From a virus: a stretch of DNA of 21,524 nt. Both the position numbers and the translations under genes were made by a program. Numbering within the stretch: position 1 is the first letter of the stretch; every line of letters begins with the position of its first letter. The stretch covers positions 1-21,524 of the IMG/VR virus record IMGVR_UViG_3300031141_000049, one strand, 5' to 3'. Below, one piece after another: positions 1 to 7,031 of the stretch. Below the pieces are notes generated by a model, which was given only the letters and a program-made list of their open reading frames with translations, made no database searches and was not told the DNA's origin.

Positions 1-104
1 ACCCAAGTGTCACCGTTTCTTGCAGTATAAAGGTCTGCGGCTCCACCATTGTGATGTGATATGTTGTCTTCGGCTATGCCATTGATCGTTGCTATAGTTG
101 CCAT
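1..104 (-). CDS. Partial phage tail/appendage protein (N-terminus only)
   Basis: Only the first 34 codons are in the window; the gene runs off the left edge. It starts at ATG (102-104) after an AAGGAG site at 116-121. The visible N-terminus, MATIATINGIAEDNISHHNG, has the style of short phage baseplate or tail-fibre proteins that begin with an 'ATINGVA.DNIA..NGV' strand pattern. It is the last visible member of the leftward tail module, 14 bp after the stop of the 264-aa fibre gene. A tail role is inferred from position and this short resemblance; no catalytic motif is visible. Confidence 0.6.
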   Translation of the reverse strand, partial: MATIATINGIAEDNISHHNGGAADLYTARNGDTW

Positions 105-118
105 TATAAATATTCTCC

Positions 119-913
119 TTATGCTAGCGTCACATAGTCAGATGAAGGAGCAAAAAAGATAATGTCAGCAGTTACTGCATATCCAACCGTTCTTACAATA
201 TCCCCACTGCCTGTTGGTTTTGTAGCTGTCATAGCTCCAAGCGTTCCACTGATATAGAGTGGTACACCCGGTGTCCAAGTCCATGTATCATCTCGAACAA
301 AACTTCCAGATAGAGCTACTGCCATAGCTTGCGTGTCAGTCTTCGCTTCTAGAGCAATACCCAACAAATTTATACTTGTGCCTGAAGCATCAGCATCAGC
401 TTCCAGCCACTTGCTGGCACTTCCAAGATAAACTAAGTCCATAACTGCTGAACTATATCCCGATGCTAAAGTATTTGTTTGTGGGCCAACTGCCGTATGA
501 TCCGCTCCCGGTGTAGCATCGAGCGAGAAGGCTCCTATAGTTTTATTAGTTAATGTTTCAGTACTAGAGGCTGTGATTGCATTAGAAACTAAAGTCCCAT
601 CACTCACGGCTGTATTTAACTGAGCTAATGTCGAGGTCAATGTATTATTAGCTAGGTTAATGGATTTATTTGTAAGCGTATCAGATGTTGCTGCACCAAT
701 ACCACCAATGTTAGTCAAAGCCGTTGCCGCAGTCCCGATATCGGATAAATTACTAGCAGCAATCAAATCTCCGGCAGGGAAACCACCTGCTGTAGAACCG
801 TCATGCACTACCAATACATCTTTATCTGTGTCCACAGTTACTTCTCTAAGCGCGCCAGTAAAACTGGAGTGTTCAGCAGTCGTGCCACCTCTTAGTTGTA
901 ATTTTTTTGCCAT
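119..913 (-). CDS. Tail fibre/receptor-binding-type protein with Mtd-like N-terminus
   Basis: The protein has 264 aa. Residues 1-45 (K-L-Q-L-R-G-G-T-T-A-E-H, then V-T-V-D-T, then V-V-H-D-G-S-T-A-G-G) match the N-terminal module found on many phage tail fibres and related to the major tropism determinant N-terminal domain, which docks the fibre to the tail. The middle (about 50-150) is Ser/Thr/Ala/Asn-rich with repeated 'TETLTNKTI'-type phrases typical of extended beta fibres. The last 100 residues form a compact beta-rich domain ending in DIVRTVGYAV and FFAPSSDYV, a common C-terminal module of marine phage fibres. Its start overlaps the stop of the upstream 495-aa gene by one base (TAATG). 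The tail-fibre assignment is strong; receptor binding is inferred. Confidence 0.75.
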   Translation of the reverse strand: MAKKLQLRGGTTAEHSSFTGALREVTVDTDKDVLVVHDGSTAGGFPAGDLIAASNLSDIGTAATALTNIGGIGAATSDTLTNKSINLANNTLTSTLAQLNTAVSDGTLVSNAITASSTETLTNKTIGAFSLDATPGADHTAVGPQTNTLASGYSSAVMDLVYLGSASKWLEADADASGTSINLLGIALEAKTDTQAMAVALSGSFVRDDTWTWTPGVPLYISGTLGAMTATKPTGSGDIVRTVGYAVTADIIFFAPSSDYVTLA

Positions 914-2400
914 TAACTTAGACCTCCAAAATCCATTTGTAAATTAGTACCACTTAGTGTGCCACAATTCGTAAAGTTATTATTTTGACCATCTAGCGCA
1001 CCACCTAACTGGGGTGATGTGTCCGATACTACATCTGAAATTCCCGGCGCGAGTGCGGCGAAAATAGAACCCGTGTAGTACTTAAGCACGTTAGCTGTGC
1101 TGTCATACCAAAGATCACCTTCTGTTGGTGAGCCGGGAGCCGAAGATGCAATCGTATATTCGTTTGCATATCTATTAACATCAGCTATTGAGGTAGCTAC
1201 AGTACTCATGGCAGTTACGTTGCCTGAGGTTCCTAGTACATTCATATCCGAAACTACGTCTGCTGTACCTAATGTATTTAAGTCAGCAACTACGTCTGCT
1301 GTGCCAAGAGTATTTAGGTCACTTACTACGTCTGCTGTGGCGAGTATATCTAGGTCAGTTACTACAGCGGCTGTACCTAAGAGTGCCATATCAGCGATTA
1401 CTGCGGCTGCTGCTAGTGTGTTTATGTTAGCTATTGCATCTGCAACGGTAGTAATGTCTCCACTACCACTTGAAGTAGTAAGAGCATCAGCTACCGAGCC
1501 TAGATCTTCGCTATAGACAACATCACCAGCAACGATATTAATATTAGCTATATTAGTAGCTACAATATTGGTATCGCCTTCTTTTGGGACTATCTTATGG
1601 TATCCATATGTATTTAGAGTAGAAGTACTAATCACCTGCATACCCAGACCATCAGCTATAGTAGTACTCTGATAAGTAGAAGGAATACCAGTAATAGTTA
1701 CAGTAGTTCCACCTACAGTTCTACCAGTAGTAGACTGGCCTGCACCATCAACTACAACTCCTCCTACATTTGCTATAGACACTACAGTACCAGCACCATC
1801 ATCAGGATCTGGGTGTGCATTCGGGAAGGTAACTTCAGTTGCAATAGCTACAAAACCACCTACAGCATTAACAATGGCTACAATGTCATCTCTGACCGCT
1901 TTAGATGTAGGTATGGCTTCATCAGAGCTAGATAGAGTAGTCTGCAATGTCACTTCTTCAAATGCACCTGACCCACCTGTAACTCGTCCTAATATCTTAT
2001 TAGTTGCGCTTGCAGATACTATCTTTGCAAACGTAATATTAGCATCTAATACTTTTGCAGTAGTAACCGCATCATCAGCAATCTTAGCAGTCGTTACATT
2101 TACATCTGCTATCTTAGCTGTGGTTATGTTTAAGTCTGCAATATGAATTGTATCTATACTACCATTTACATATTGACTTGAGTCGATATTACCAAGCTGA
2201 GTCTGTATATTAGACGTTACCCCCACCAGATAATTTAACTCAGCCGGGGTAGAACTTACGATAGCGTTAATGTTAGGGAAATCCCGCAATAGAACATCTT
2301 TAATATTGCGTATATGGTCATCACCTTCACTACGTGAATCCGTCAGTACAGGATTACTAGCAACTAAATCACTTATATGTGTAACACTTTCTAATGCCAT
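913..2400 (-). CDS. Long repeat-containing tail fibre/appendage protein (495 aa)
   Basis: Residues 1-65 (ISDLVASNPVLTD, then GDDHIRNIKDVLLRDFPN) share a module with the start of the next upstream gene (2410-3078), probably the tail-attachment part. Residues 87-128 contain about four 10-residue repeats of the type (I/V)TTAKIADxN, common in phage fibres. Residues 190-275 look beta-helical. Residues 341-400 are five consecutive 12-residue repeats (LGTADVVSDLNT type), which probably form a helical rod. Residues 419-446 (SAPGSPTEGDLWYDSTANVL) are a widespread fibre module. The C-terminus ends in a short segment carrying 'SPQLGGALDGQNNNFTN'. No lyase or chaperone domain is evident. Tail fibre is a confident class call; its receptor is unknown. 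Confidence 0.75.
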   Translation of the reverse strand: MALESVTHISDLVASNPVLTDSRSEGDDHIRNIKDVLLRDFPNINAIVSSTPAELNYLVGVTSNIQTQLGNIDSSQYVNGSIDTIHIADLNITTAKIADVNVTTAKIADDAVTTAKVLDANITFAKIVSASATNKILGRVTGGSGAFEEVTLQTTLSSSDEAIPTSKAVRDDIVAIVNAVGGFVAIATEVTFPNAHPDPDDGAGTVVSIANVGGVVVDGAGQSTTGRTVGGTTVTITGIPSTYQSTTIADGLGMQVISTSTLNTYGYHKIVPKEGDTNIVATNIANINIVAGDVVYSEDLGSVADALTTSSGSGDITTVADAIANINTLAAAAVIADMALLGTAAVVTDLDILATADVVSDLNTLGTADVVADLNTLGTADVVSDMNVLGTSGNVTAMSTVATSIADVNRYANEYTIASSAPGSPTEGDLWYDSTANVLKYYTGSIFAALAPGISDVVSDTSPQLGGALDGQNNNFTNCGTLSGTNLQMDFGGLS

Positions 2401-2409
2401 TTAATTATC

Positions 2410-3078
2410 CTATGCGACAACTGGGCCAGTAGACAGTCCACCCTGACCTACTACATACCAGACAGAATTAGTAAAAAGCAAATGCACTGAATCGCCAGCA
2501 TCTGCAAAGGTAATGTTAGTATACCCACCACCGCTAGTCGGAGTTAACGTGCCATCTCCACCATCCGTAATCAGAATAATAAAGAGATGCTGCCCCTCAA
2601 CTCCATCAGCTAAAGTACCCGCATCAGCTCCTGTGGTTGCCCACTCTACGATTGAATCCGTCAATGGCAATGCACCCGCCCCGGTCAGAGCAGCCGTTCC
2701 AGAGGTAATAAATCCGCCCTGAACGTCCACCTTACCTGTGCCGTTTGGAACTAGAAGTAGGTTACCATTAGCATTTGTACTAGAGATTGTATTTGCATCT
2801 ATTGTAATATTGTCTACTACCCATTGATTGACCTGACTAGATGAACCCACAATAACCGCTTTAGAAGCAGTAACTGTTCCGCCTGTCACACCCGTAATAT
2901 TAGACAATTCTGCTTGTGTTGCAGTACAGCCAGTAGTCGATGTGACAAAATTAGGAAAATCGGTCTTTAATGCAACCTTAATGTTCCTTAGATGATCATC
3001 CCCAGCACCCACTTCATCGGTCACAAGAGGATTGGTACTCACTAAATCTGATATGTTTAAAACTGTTTCCAAGCCCAT
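2410..3078 (-). CDS. Tail appendage protein, shares N-terminal module with 495-aa fibre
   Basis: The protein has 222 aa. The first 65 residues (ISDLVSTNPLVTDEVGAGDDH, then LRNIKVALKTDFPN) are clearly paralogous to the start of the neighbouring 495-aa protein. Residues 90-125 hold a 'TISSTNANGNLLLVPNGTGKVDV' strand-rich segment. The C-terminal 90 residues form a beta domain with GVEGQHLFIILITDGGDGTL and AGDSVHLLFTNSVWYVVGQ, a module found on many phage fibre and surface proteins. A related ending is seen in the 148-aa protein at 6574-7020. The gene begins right after the Trp-rich gene and precedes the 495-aa gene by 9 bp. It is likely a short fibre or an adaptor between tail and fibre; which of these cannot be decided. 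Confidence 0.7.
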   Translation of the reverse strand: MGLETVLNISDLVSTNPLVTDEVGAGDDHLRNIKVALKTDFPNFVTSTTGCTATQAELSNITGVTGGTVTASKAVIVGSSSQVNQWVVDNITIDANTISSTNANGNLLLVPNGTGKVDVQGGFITSGTAALTGAGALPLTDSIVEWATTGADAGTLADGVEGQHLFIILITDGGDGTLTPTSGGGYTNITFADAGDSVHLLFTNSVWYVVGQGGLSTGPVVA

Positions 3079-3276
3079 TTAAACCGCTCCCCACGAAAAT
3101 TTGAATATTGAGATCGAATCCCACGTGCCAACAACGTCTGCCCAGCTAGCACTGTAGTCTATAGACCATTGTGTTTTCTTAGATCCCCATGTACCTGTTT
3201 CAGCCGCCCAAGTGTTAGTGGATTGCGACCAATACTGCGTTTGAGATACATGAGTCCAAGTAGTCTTACCACCCAT
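3079..3276 (-). CDS. Small tryptophan-rich protein, unknown function (65 aa)
   Basis: I chose the ATG at 3274-3276 because it follows a GGAGAG site and gives only an 11-bp overlap with the end of the adaptor gene; a longer reading to 3360 lacks such support. The product has 65 aa and eight Trp, at about positions 7, 16, 23, 30, 37, 45, 52 and 62, so mostly seven residues apart, in a Ser/Thr/Gln/Tyr background with almost no charge. No signal peptide or known domain is visible. It sits between the adaptor and the tail-fibre genes, which suggests a small structural part of the tail or neck, possibly a repetitive beta structure with stacked indoles. Function is unknown. Confidence 0.6.
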   Translation of the reverse strand: MGGKTTWTHVSQTQYWSQSTNTWAAETGTWGSKKTQWSIDYSASWADVVGTWDSISIFKFSWGAV

Positions 3277-3910
3277 GATGCTCTCCAGTAATGTGTAAAG
3301 CTCCACCAGAATGCCTGTCACGCTGATCTGAAGTCTGTGCAGCTTCAATAGCCTTACCAAACATTAAGCCCCATTTCTGAGATTCAGCATCATCTCTTAA
3401 GTACGTCCATAGCTCAATTAAGGAGCCATATAGGTATATATCAGGGTTTTCTTCTAATAGAAGATTAGATTCATTTGAAGCACTGAGAGCGGTAGGAGCC
3501 TTGTAATAAAGAATTTCTAGTGTGTAAGCAGCGCTTGGAGTAGGTACAATTCTTATTTCATTAGATACAATTGTGTAGTATCTAGGAAAGCCAGATCCAC
3601 CCGCAAACTTCCTACCATTAGTAACATCCAACGCTTCAGGTGTTTGATACTCAAGATCAGCCGGTACTCCACCTTCTCCATCAACTAGCTTAAAATGTCT
3701 AGCTTGCTTGTAGCCGGGTGGCAATGCGTAGTAATCCTGCCCACCTACTGTAGACATTTGCGATCTAAATTCTAATGCCCTAATACGCAATTCACGCCCA
3801 ATACGAGCTTCTGCTAAAGCAATGAAATCAGGGATACGTGCCGTTAAGTCAGTACGATCAGCCCAATCTGCTAGAGCTGCTGTTAAGTCTGTATAGCTAG
3901 TTAAGGCCAT
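3266..3910 (-). CDS. Head-tail adaptor protein (SU10 adaptor family)
   Basis: The protein has 214 aa. The N-terminus (YTDLTAALADWADRTDLTAR, then IPDFIALAEARIGRELRIRALE) is the typical helical start of the phage adaptor family known from phage phiSU10 and many podo- and siphoviruses. It is followed by YYALPPGYKQARHFKL, EIRIVPTPSAAYTLEILYY and LYGSLIELWTYLRDDAESQKW, all in family order and at usual length. In this family the protein forms a ring below the portal and closes the head for tail attachment. Its place two genes after the capsid gene fits. The C-terminus ends with a His-rich tail (HITGEHHGW). The next gene starts inside its last codons. Confidence 0.8.
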   Translation of the reverse strand: MALTSYTDLTAALADWADRTDLTARIPDFIALAEARIGRELRIRALEFRSQMSTVGGQDYYALPPGYKQARHFKLVDGEGGVPADLEYQTPEALDVTNGRKFAGGSGFPRYYTIVSNEIRIVPTPSAAYTLEILYYKAPTALSASNESNLLLEENPDIYLYGSLIELWTYLRDDAESQKWGLMFGKAIEAAQTSDQRDRHSGGALHITGEHHGW

Positions 3911-4240
3911 TTAAACTACTCCTGCTGATGTTCGCCACATGTTGTTGTCTTGATCATTGAGCCATTTTTTCATGTACTTCTTGTCTTTCCATTGCCCAGT
4001 ACGCATCAATTGATCTACTATAATATTTGGTATTGTAGCAACCTTACGGAAGCTATCATTCCTCTGAAACTTGCTATTAAACCTTACACAAGACTCATTG
4101 TATTCACGCCTATTGCCAATTGCAATCTCATCTACCTTCTGTTTAGACTCAACAAAGATACGATTCTCATCTGTCCAAGCTTCTGTCTTAACTTGGTTAA
4201 ATCCCCAATCTGCGCTAAAAGGTACTTTCTTCTCTGCCAT
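3911..4240 (-). CDS. Small head/neck protein, unknown family (109 aa)
   Basis: The start was set at the ATG at 4238-4240, which follows GAAAGGATTT. A longer reading would extend back through the terminator stem at 4260-4275, so it is rejected. The protein begins MAEKKVPFSADWGFNQVKTE and is hydrophilic, Lys/Asn/Trp-rich, with no membrane segment or enzyme motif. It lies between the major capsid gene and the adaptor gene and its stop abuts the adaptor start, so it is probably a minor head, neck or decoration protein. It is the first gene after the capsid terminator, so its expression should depend on read-through or a local promoter. Confidence 0.6.
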   Translation of the reverse strand: MAEKKVPFSADWGFNQVKTEAWTDENRIFVESKQKVDEIAIGNRREYNESCVRFNSKFQRNDSFRKVATIPNIIVDQLMRTGQWKDKKYMKKWLNDQDNNMWRTSAGVV

Positions 4241-4259
4241 AAATCCTTTCAAAATCACC

Positions 4260-4275
4260 GGGGGCCGAAGCCCCC
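4260..4275 (-). terminator. UUCG-tetraloop hairpin after the major capsid gene
   Basis: On the minus strand the sequence reads GGGGGC-TTCG-GCCCCC, a perfect 6-bp G/C stem closed by the extra-stable C(UUCG)G loop. It lies 15 bases after the capsid stop codon and is followed by GGTGATTTTG, a weak U tract. This is the usual design and place of a partial intrinsic terminator that ends most capsid mRNA while allowing some read-through to the adaptor and tail genes. Confidence 0.75.
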
Positions 4276-4289
4276 AGATCATTGATCTC

Positions 4290-5288
4290 TTAGATAAGAG
4301 AAATTGTAAGATCAGCTACTTTTCCTGAAGCTGCTTCATTACGTGCTTCCAGTGCATACTCAACAAGCATCAATCGCTTCTCAGCATCACCAGTTTTAGC
4401 AAGCTCAAACACTTTGAAAGGTCTGAGGTATGCCACAGCCCACATATCCGTTTGGAGGACTGAAACAGTACGGTCACGACTAAAACGTGAAGGCACAACT
4501 TTCAACTCACCAAAATCAGAAACATACATATCAGAAGCACCAACAATAGTAGCTGGGCCATTCTCTGCTCCACGATACAAAGTCGCGATACCAGCGAACT
4601 GAGATGAAATGTTCTGCTTATTAACTGGGCCACAGAGAATTATATCCGGATCTCCACCACCTGTCCATGCTGCTTGAATCTGCGCTCTAACCAAGTCTTC
4701 AGTCAAATTACGCTGCGTACCATCAGTAACATCAGTGGTAGGAGTCGTAGGAGTAGCGCCAGAGCCATTATGACCCGCATTACTACTAATCCAGTTCTCC
4801 AAGCCACGTGTCTCAGCAGCAGTTCCAGAAGAAGCAACACCCTCACCAGCAGTACCGGTAGAGAGTACAAATTCAACGTCACGCTTCAATTCTTTACCTT
4901 TTTTAGCAATCTGATAAGCCAACTCAGATTTACGCCCAGCTTTAAGCAACGCTTCTGTCGTACCAGCAATTACAACAGACTTGTTAGAGATCTGTGTAAA
5001 ATTGGAAATACGTGAAGATGCACCCACAGCATCAATAGCGTTAGTAGTCGTAGTATCAAAGTTATGACCCTGATCTACGGCGTTAGCAGCAGCAGTAGCC
5101 AATGAATCGGTCTGCCACTCATGTCGAGTAGAGGTCGCTTTGGTCTTACCAATGTTACTAATAAAAGGTGTTTCAGTCGGACTAATGTTGTAAATCACAT
5201 CAGACAGATCTTCACGAACGCCCTTAACATCACCTGATTCTGTGGTTGATCCCGCAAAATATTCAGCGGTATTGGTCAAAATAGCCAT
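4290..5288 (-). CDS. Major capsid protein (SU10 MCP family, HK97 fold expected)
   Basis: The protein has 332 aa, a normal size for this family. The N-terminus, with VREDLSDVIYNISPTETPFI then SNIGKTKATSTRHEWQTDSL (about residues 24-63), is the signature of the SU10-type major head proteins. The middle holds RISNFTQISNKSVVIAGTTE and ELAYQIAKKGKELKRDVEFV (spine-helix region), and the end has FKVFELAKTGDAEKRLMLVEY. These proteins build the icosahedral shell, assisted by the scaffold encoded directly upstream (9 bp between genes). A good AGGAG site precedes the ATG. The gene is followed by a strong hairpin terminator, consistent with very high expression. Confidence 0.85.
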   Translation of the reverse strand: MAILTNTAEYFAGSTTESGDVKGVREDLSDVIYNISPTETPFISNIGKTKATSTRHEWQTDSLATAAANAVDQGHNFDTTTTNAIDAVGASSRISNFTQISNKSVVIAGTTEALLKAGRKSELAYQIAKKGKELKRDVEFVLSTGTAGEGVASSGTAAETRGLENWISSNAGHNGSGATPTTPTTDVTDGTQRNLTEDLVRAQIQAAWTGGGDPDIILCGPVNKQNISSQFAGIATLYRGAENGPATIVGASDMYVSDFGELKVVPSRFSRDRTVSVLQTDMWAVAYLRPFKVFELAKTGDAEKRLMLVEYALEARNEAASGKVADLTISLI

Positions 5289-5297
5289 TTGTAACTC

Positions 5298-6323
5298 CTA
5301 GAGTGTTTCAAAAATCAATTGCGCGGCATCATCTAGTTTGCCTGTTTTACGCAACTGCTTCATGTGTTGTTTAAGTGAACCCGGCTTCGCAGTACTTCTT
5401 CCCTGTGAATTGCCAGACTTTGCTGTTTTAGGAACTTTTGAAGTCTTTTTTAAGGTCTTCTTTTGAATAGCATCATATTTCATTGCCTTATCCAAAATCT
5501 TAAACGATCTGTGGTCAGTAACTGCCTGCATATCCCCATCTTCATATCCTTGAGTTAATGCGTAGTCAGTCCATCTCTGAGTCATTTTTGATTTCTTCTC
5601 TGGGTCGAGCCAATCAGGGAATGCTTGAACCATATACTCGCCCTCATCTTGCAACAAGTCATTACGTTGTCGCTGTGCTTCTTGATTCTGAGTAGCTCGC
5701 ATACGATCCTGCTCCATTGCAACCTGACCCTCCCTATCTTGAAGCTCCTTACGTTCCTGCTGCTTCAATACATAAGTTGTTGGATCTTCCTCTGCCAATG
5801 TCTGCCAGTCGATCTGATCGTATTGTGTCTTATTTTCAGCTAACAACTGCTGGAATTGGCCCAATGCGTTCTGATACTGTAACCGTTCCTGTACTATCGC
5901 TTGCCGTTCTACATCAAACTCCTTACGGTTTTTGGATAGCTCTTGCGTTTTTTGTGTGTAATCGCTACCTTTCTGGTAACCACTCTTAAGCTCATCTAGG
6001 GTGACCGCCTCATTTTTGCCGCCTGTTCTGACGGTATAAGTTGGTTCCTCAACTTGCTCATATTCATCATCATCTTCAGCTTCAGAATCCTCTTGAGGAT
6101 CTTCTTCAGCAGTATCGTCTTCTTCCCCCTCATCACTTGTAGGCTCGTCTGTTTTTATGTCCGCAGCGTGAATTCTAGGCTCATATTCTTCGTCTCCAGA
6201 ATCCGCCTCCGGTATGATTCCAGCCTGCAATATCTGCTGGGCTGCTTCATGTTCAGATGCAGTAGCTCTACTCATGTTTACTTGTTGTCCTGCCGGGACT
6301 TCCGATGGATTAGTCTCTGCCAT
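5298..6323 (-). CDS. Capsid assembly scaffolding protein
   Basis: The protein has 341 aa. Residues 30-90 are extremely acidic (runs of E and D). Next comes a short YTVRTGGKNEAVTLDELKSG motif and then about 110 residues of Gln/Glu/Lys-rich coiled coil (130-240). The C-terminus is basic (KKTLKKTSKVPKTAKSG) followed by a helix (LKQHMKQLRKTGKLDDAAQL). An acidic start, central coiled coil and basic C-terminal helix that binds the coat protein are the usual layout of podoviral scaffolds such as T7 gp9 and P22 gp8. The position just before the capsid gene supports it. It would occupy the procapsid interior and leave before or during packaging. Confidence 0.8.
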   Translation of the reverse strand: MAETNPSEVPAGQQVNMSRATASEHEAAQQILQAGIIPEADSGDEEYEPRIHAADIKTDEPTSDEGEEDDTAEEDPQEDSEAEDDDEYEQVEEPTYTVRTGGKNEAVTLDELKSGYQKGSDYTQKTQELSKNRKEFDVERQAIVQERLQYQNALGQFQQLLAENKTQYDQIDWQTLAEEDPTTYVLKQQERKELQDREGQVAMEQDRMRATQNQEAQRQRNDLLQDEGEYMVQAFPDWLDPEKKSKMTQRWTDYALTQGYEDGDMQAVTDHRSFKILDKAMKYDAIQKKTLKKTSKVPKTAKSGNSQGRSTAKPGSLKQHMKQLRKTGKLDDAAQLIFETL

Positions 6324-6381
6324 TCTTATCTCCTAAATGCCTTTGATCTTGTATCTCAGGCCATTTATATTGTGTTTGCGT

Positions 6382-6411
6382 TTGACACAGCTAGTTAATC
6401 TAGCGTATGTA
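6382..6411 (+). promoter_or_regulatory. Possible sigma-70 promoter, antisense to the head genes
   Basis: A perfect TTGACA (6382-6387) is followed after 18 bp by TATGTA (6406-6411) and then an A-run. The spacer holds the inverted repeat GCTAG-TTAAT-CTAGC (6390-6404), which could be an operator. It points away from the scaffold gene and into the structured element at 6413-6507. The -10 match is poor, so this is tentative. Confidence 0.25.
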
Positions 6412-6412
6412 T

Positions 6413-6507
6413 AAAAAAGAGGTTCAAATAATTTAGTTTAATCTTCTCTAAGAATAAAAGAAATAACTTCCTCTTGCGATGAGCAAGAGAGAGAAACAAA
6501 GTTTCTC
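6413..6507 (+). ncRNA. Structured RNA/leader element, copy A
   Basis: This 95-base stretch aligns with the minus strand of 19114-19214. Shared blocks in the same order are AAAAAGAGG(T/A)TCA, TAGT, TTAATCT(T/A)CTCT, and CCTCTTGCG(A/G)TGAGCAAGAGAGA. It can form a small stem TTCT-CTA-AGAA (about 6444-6454), a perfect 7-bp stem CTCTTGC-GATGA-GCAAGAG (6471-6489), and a perfect 7-bp stem GAGAAAC-AAA-GTTTCTC (6491-6507). AAGAGG (6417-6422) can also pair with CCTCTT (6470-6475), which would exclude the second stem. It lies in the 250-bp gap between the scaffold gene and the 148-aa gene. The strand is set by the match to copy B; the stems could also act on the minus-strand late transcript. Confidence 0.5.
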
Positions 6508-6519
6508 AACCTCTAACTC

Positions 6520-6565
6520 GGCACTCCCCAAAGACTCCGTTAAGAAGTCTAAGGAGAGTAGTGCC
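6520..6565 (-). terminator. Long imperfect hairpin after the 148-aa gene
   Basis: GGCACT (6520-6525) pairs with AGTGCC (6560-6565), and AGACT (6532-6536) pairs with AGTCT (6546-6550), with a partly paired C-rich/G-rich middle. It begins 9 bases after the stop of the 148-aa gene in the direction of late transcription. There is no clean U tract directly after it, so it may be an mRNA-stabilising or processing stem rather than a terminator. Confidence 0.4.
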
Positions 6566-6573
6566 TTAAGTTA

Positions 6574-7020
6574 CTAAGAAGTTGCGGATGTAATACCACC
6601 GCCAACAGAAGCTTGGCCTGAAACAAACCAAGACGATCCATCTGAAATAATATCTACAAAGTCTCCTATTTCAGCGAGAGTTGCATGAAACGAAATAACA
6701 TCGTCAGCGGCTCCATCAAACACAGCAGATGCTGCACCGTCAGCGGTTGACACACTACCAGCAAAGAATTCGCCAGTTGCATCAGCAGTAATCGTACAAG
6801 CTGTGGTTGCGTTATTTTCGTTCAGGATTATTTTTACATTAAATCCATCAAACGGAGGATCAGGGAGCGTAATATCTACTCCAGTTTTTCCCATGAAAAT
6901 AACCTTACCGGAATCCTCTGGCTGTAGCGTAGTATCTGCTGTGATTGTTTTTGTAGCCAGTTTTTCAACGTGTGCCGTTTCTTTCACACGCATCTTCCTA
7001 TAGAAAGGTGACATACTCAT
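6574..7020 (-). CDS. Beta-rich capsid surface/decoration-type protein (148 aa)
   Basis: After a basic N-terminus (MSMSPFYRKMRVKETAHVEK) the protein is almost entirely predicted beta: TLQPEDSGKVIFMGKTGVDI, FNVKIILNENNATTACTITA, and a final GDFVDIISDGSSWFVSGQ. This ending resembles the C-terminal module of the 222-aa tail protein (GDSVHLLFTNSVWYVVGQ), suggesting a shared fold. Its place between small portal-linked proteins and the scaffold suggests a head decoration or head-fibre protein. The RBS is AAGGAATTAAACT before the ATG. No enzyme motif is seen. Function is inferred from fold style and position only. Confidence 0.55.
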   Translation of the reverse strand: MSMSPFYRKMRVKETAHVEKLATKTITADTTLQPEDSGKVIFMGKTGVDITLPDPPFDGFNVKIILNENNATTACTITADATGEFFAGSVSTADGAASAVFDGAADDVISFHATLAEIGDFVDIISDGSSWFVSGQASVGGGITSATS

Positions 7021-7031
7021 AGTTTAATTCC

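Noticed and set aside
1201-1380. Possible CRISPR-like or regulatory direct repeats
   Set aside because: The 36-bp repeats are in frame and encode 12-residue protein repeats of a tail fibre; there are no spacers.
1097-2146. Plus-strand open frames opposite the 495-aa fibre gene
   Set aside because: The Ala/Thr/Val-rich repeat coding of the fibre leaves the other strand open by composition; there is no ribosome site and no credible protein.
3079-3360. Longer 93-aa form of the Trp-rich gene
   Set aside because: The extra N-terminus overlaps the adaptor gene by 95 bp and has no ribosome site; the ATG at 3276 does.
3911-4282. Longer 123-aa form of the head/neck gene
   Set aside because: It would translate through the terminator stem; the ATG at 4240 has a proper Shine-Dalgarno.
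5625-6398. Hydrophobic plus-strand open frames opposite the scaffold gene
   Set aside because: Complements of Glu/Asp/Gln codons give Leu/Ser/Phe-rich shadows that mimic membrane proteins.
6413-6507. Self-cleaving ribozyme (hammerhead) in the repeated element
   Set aside because: The CUGAUGA/GAAA core is absent; GAUGAG is only a loop of a simple hairpin.
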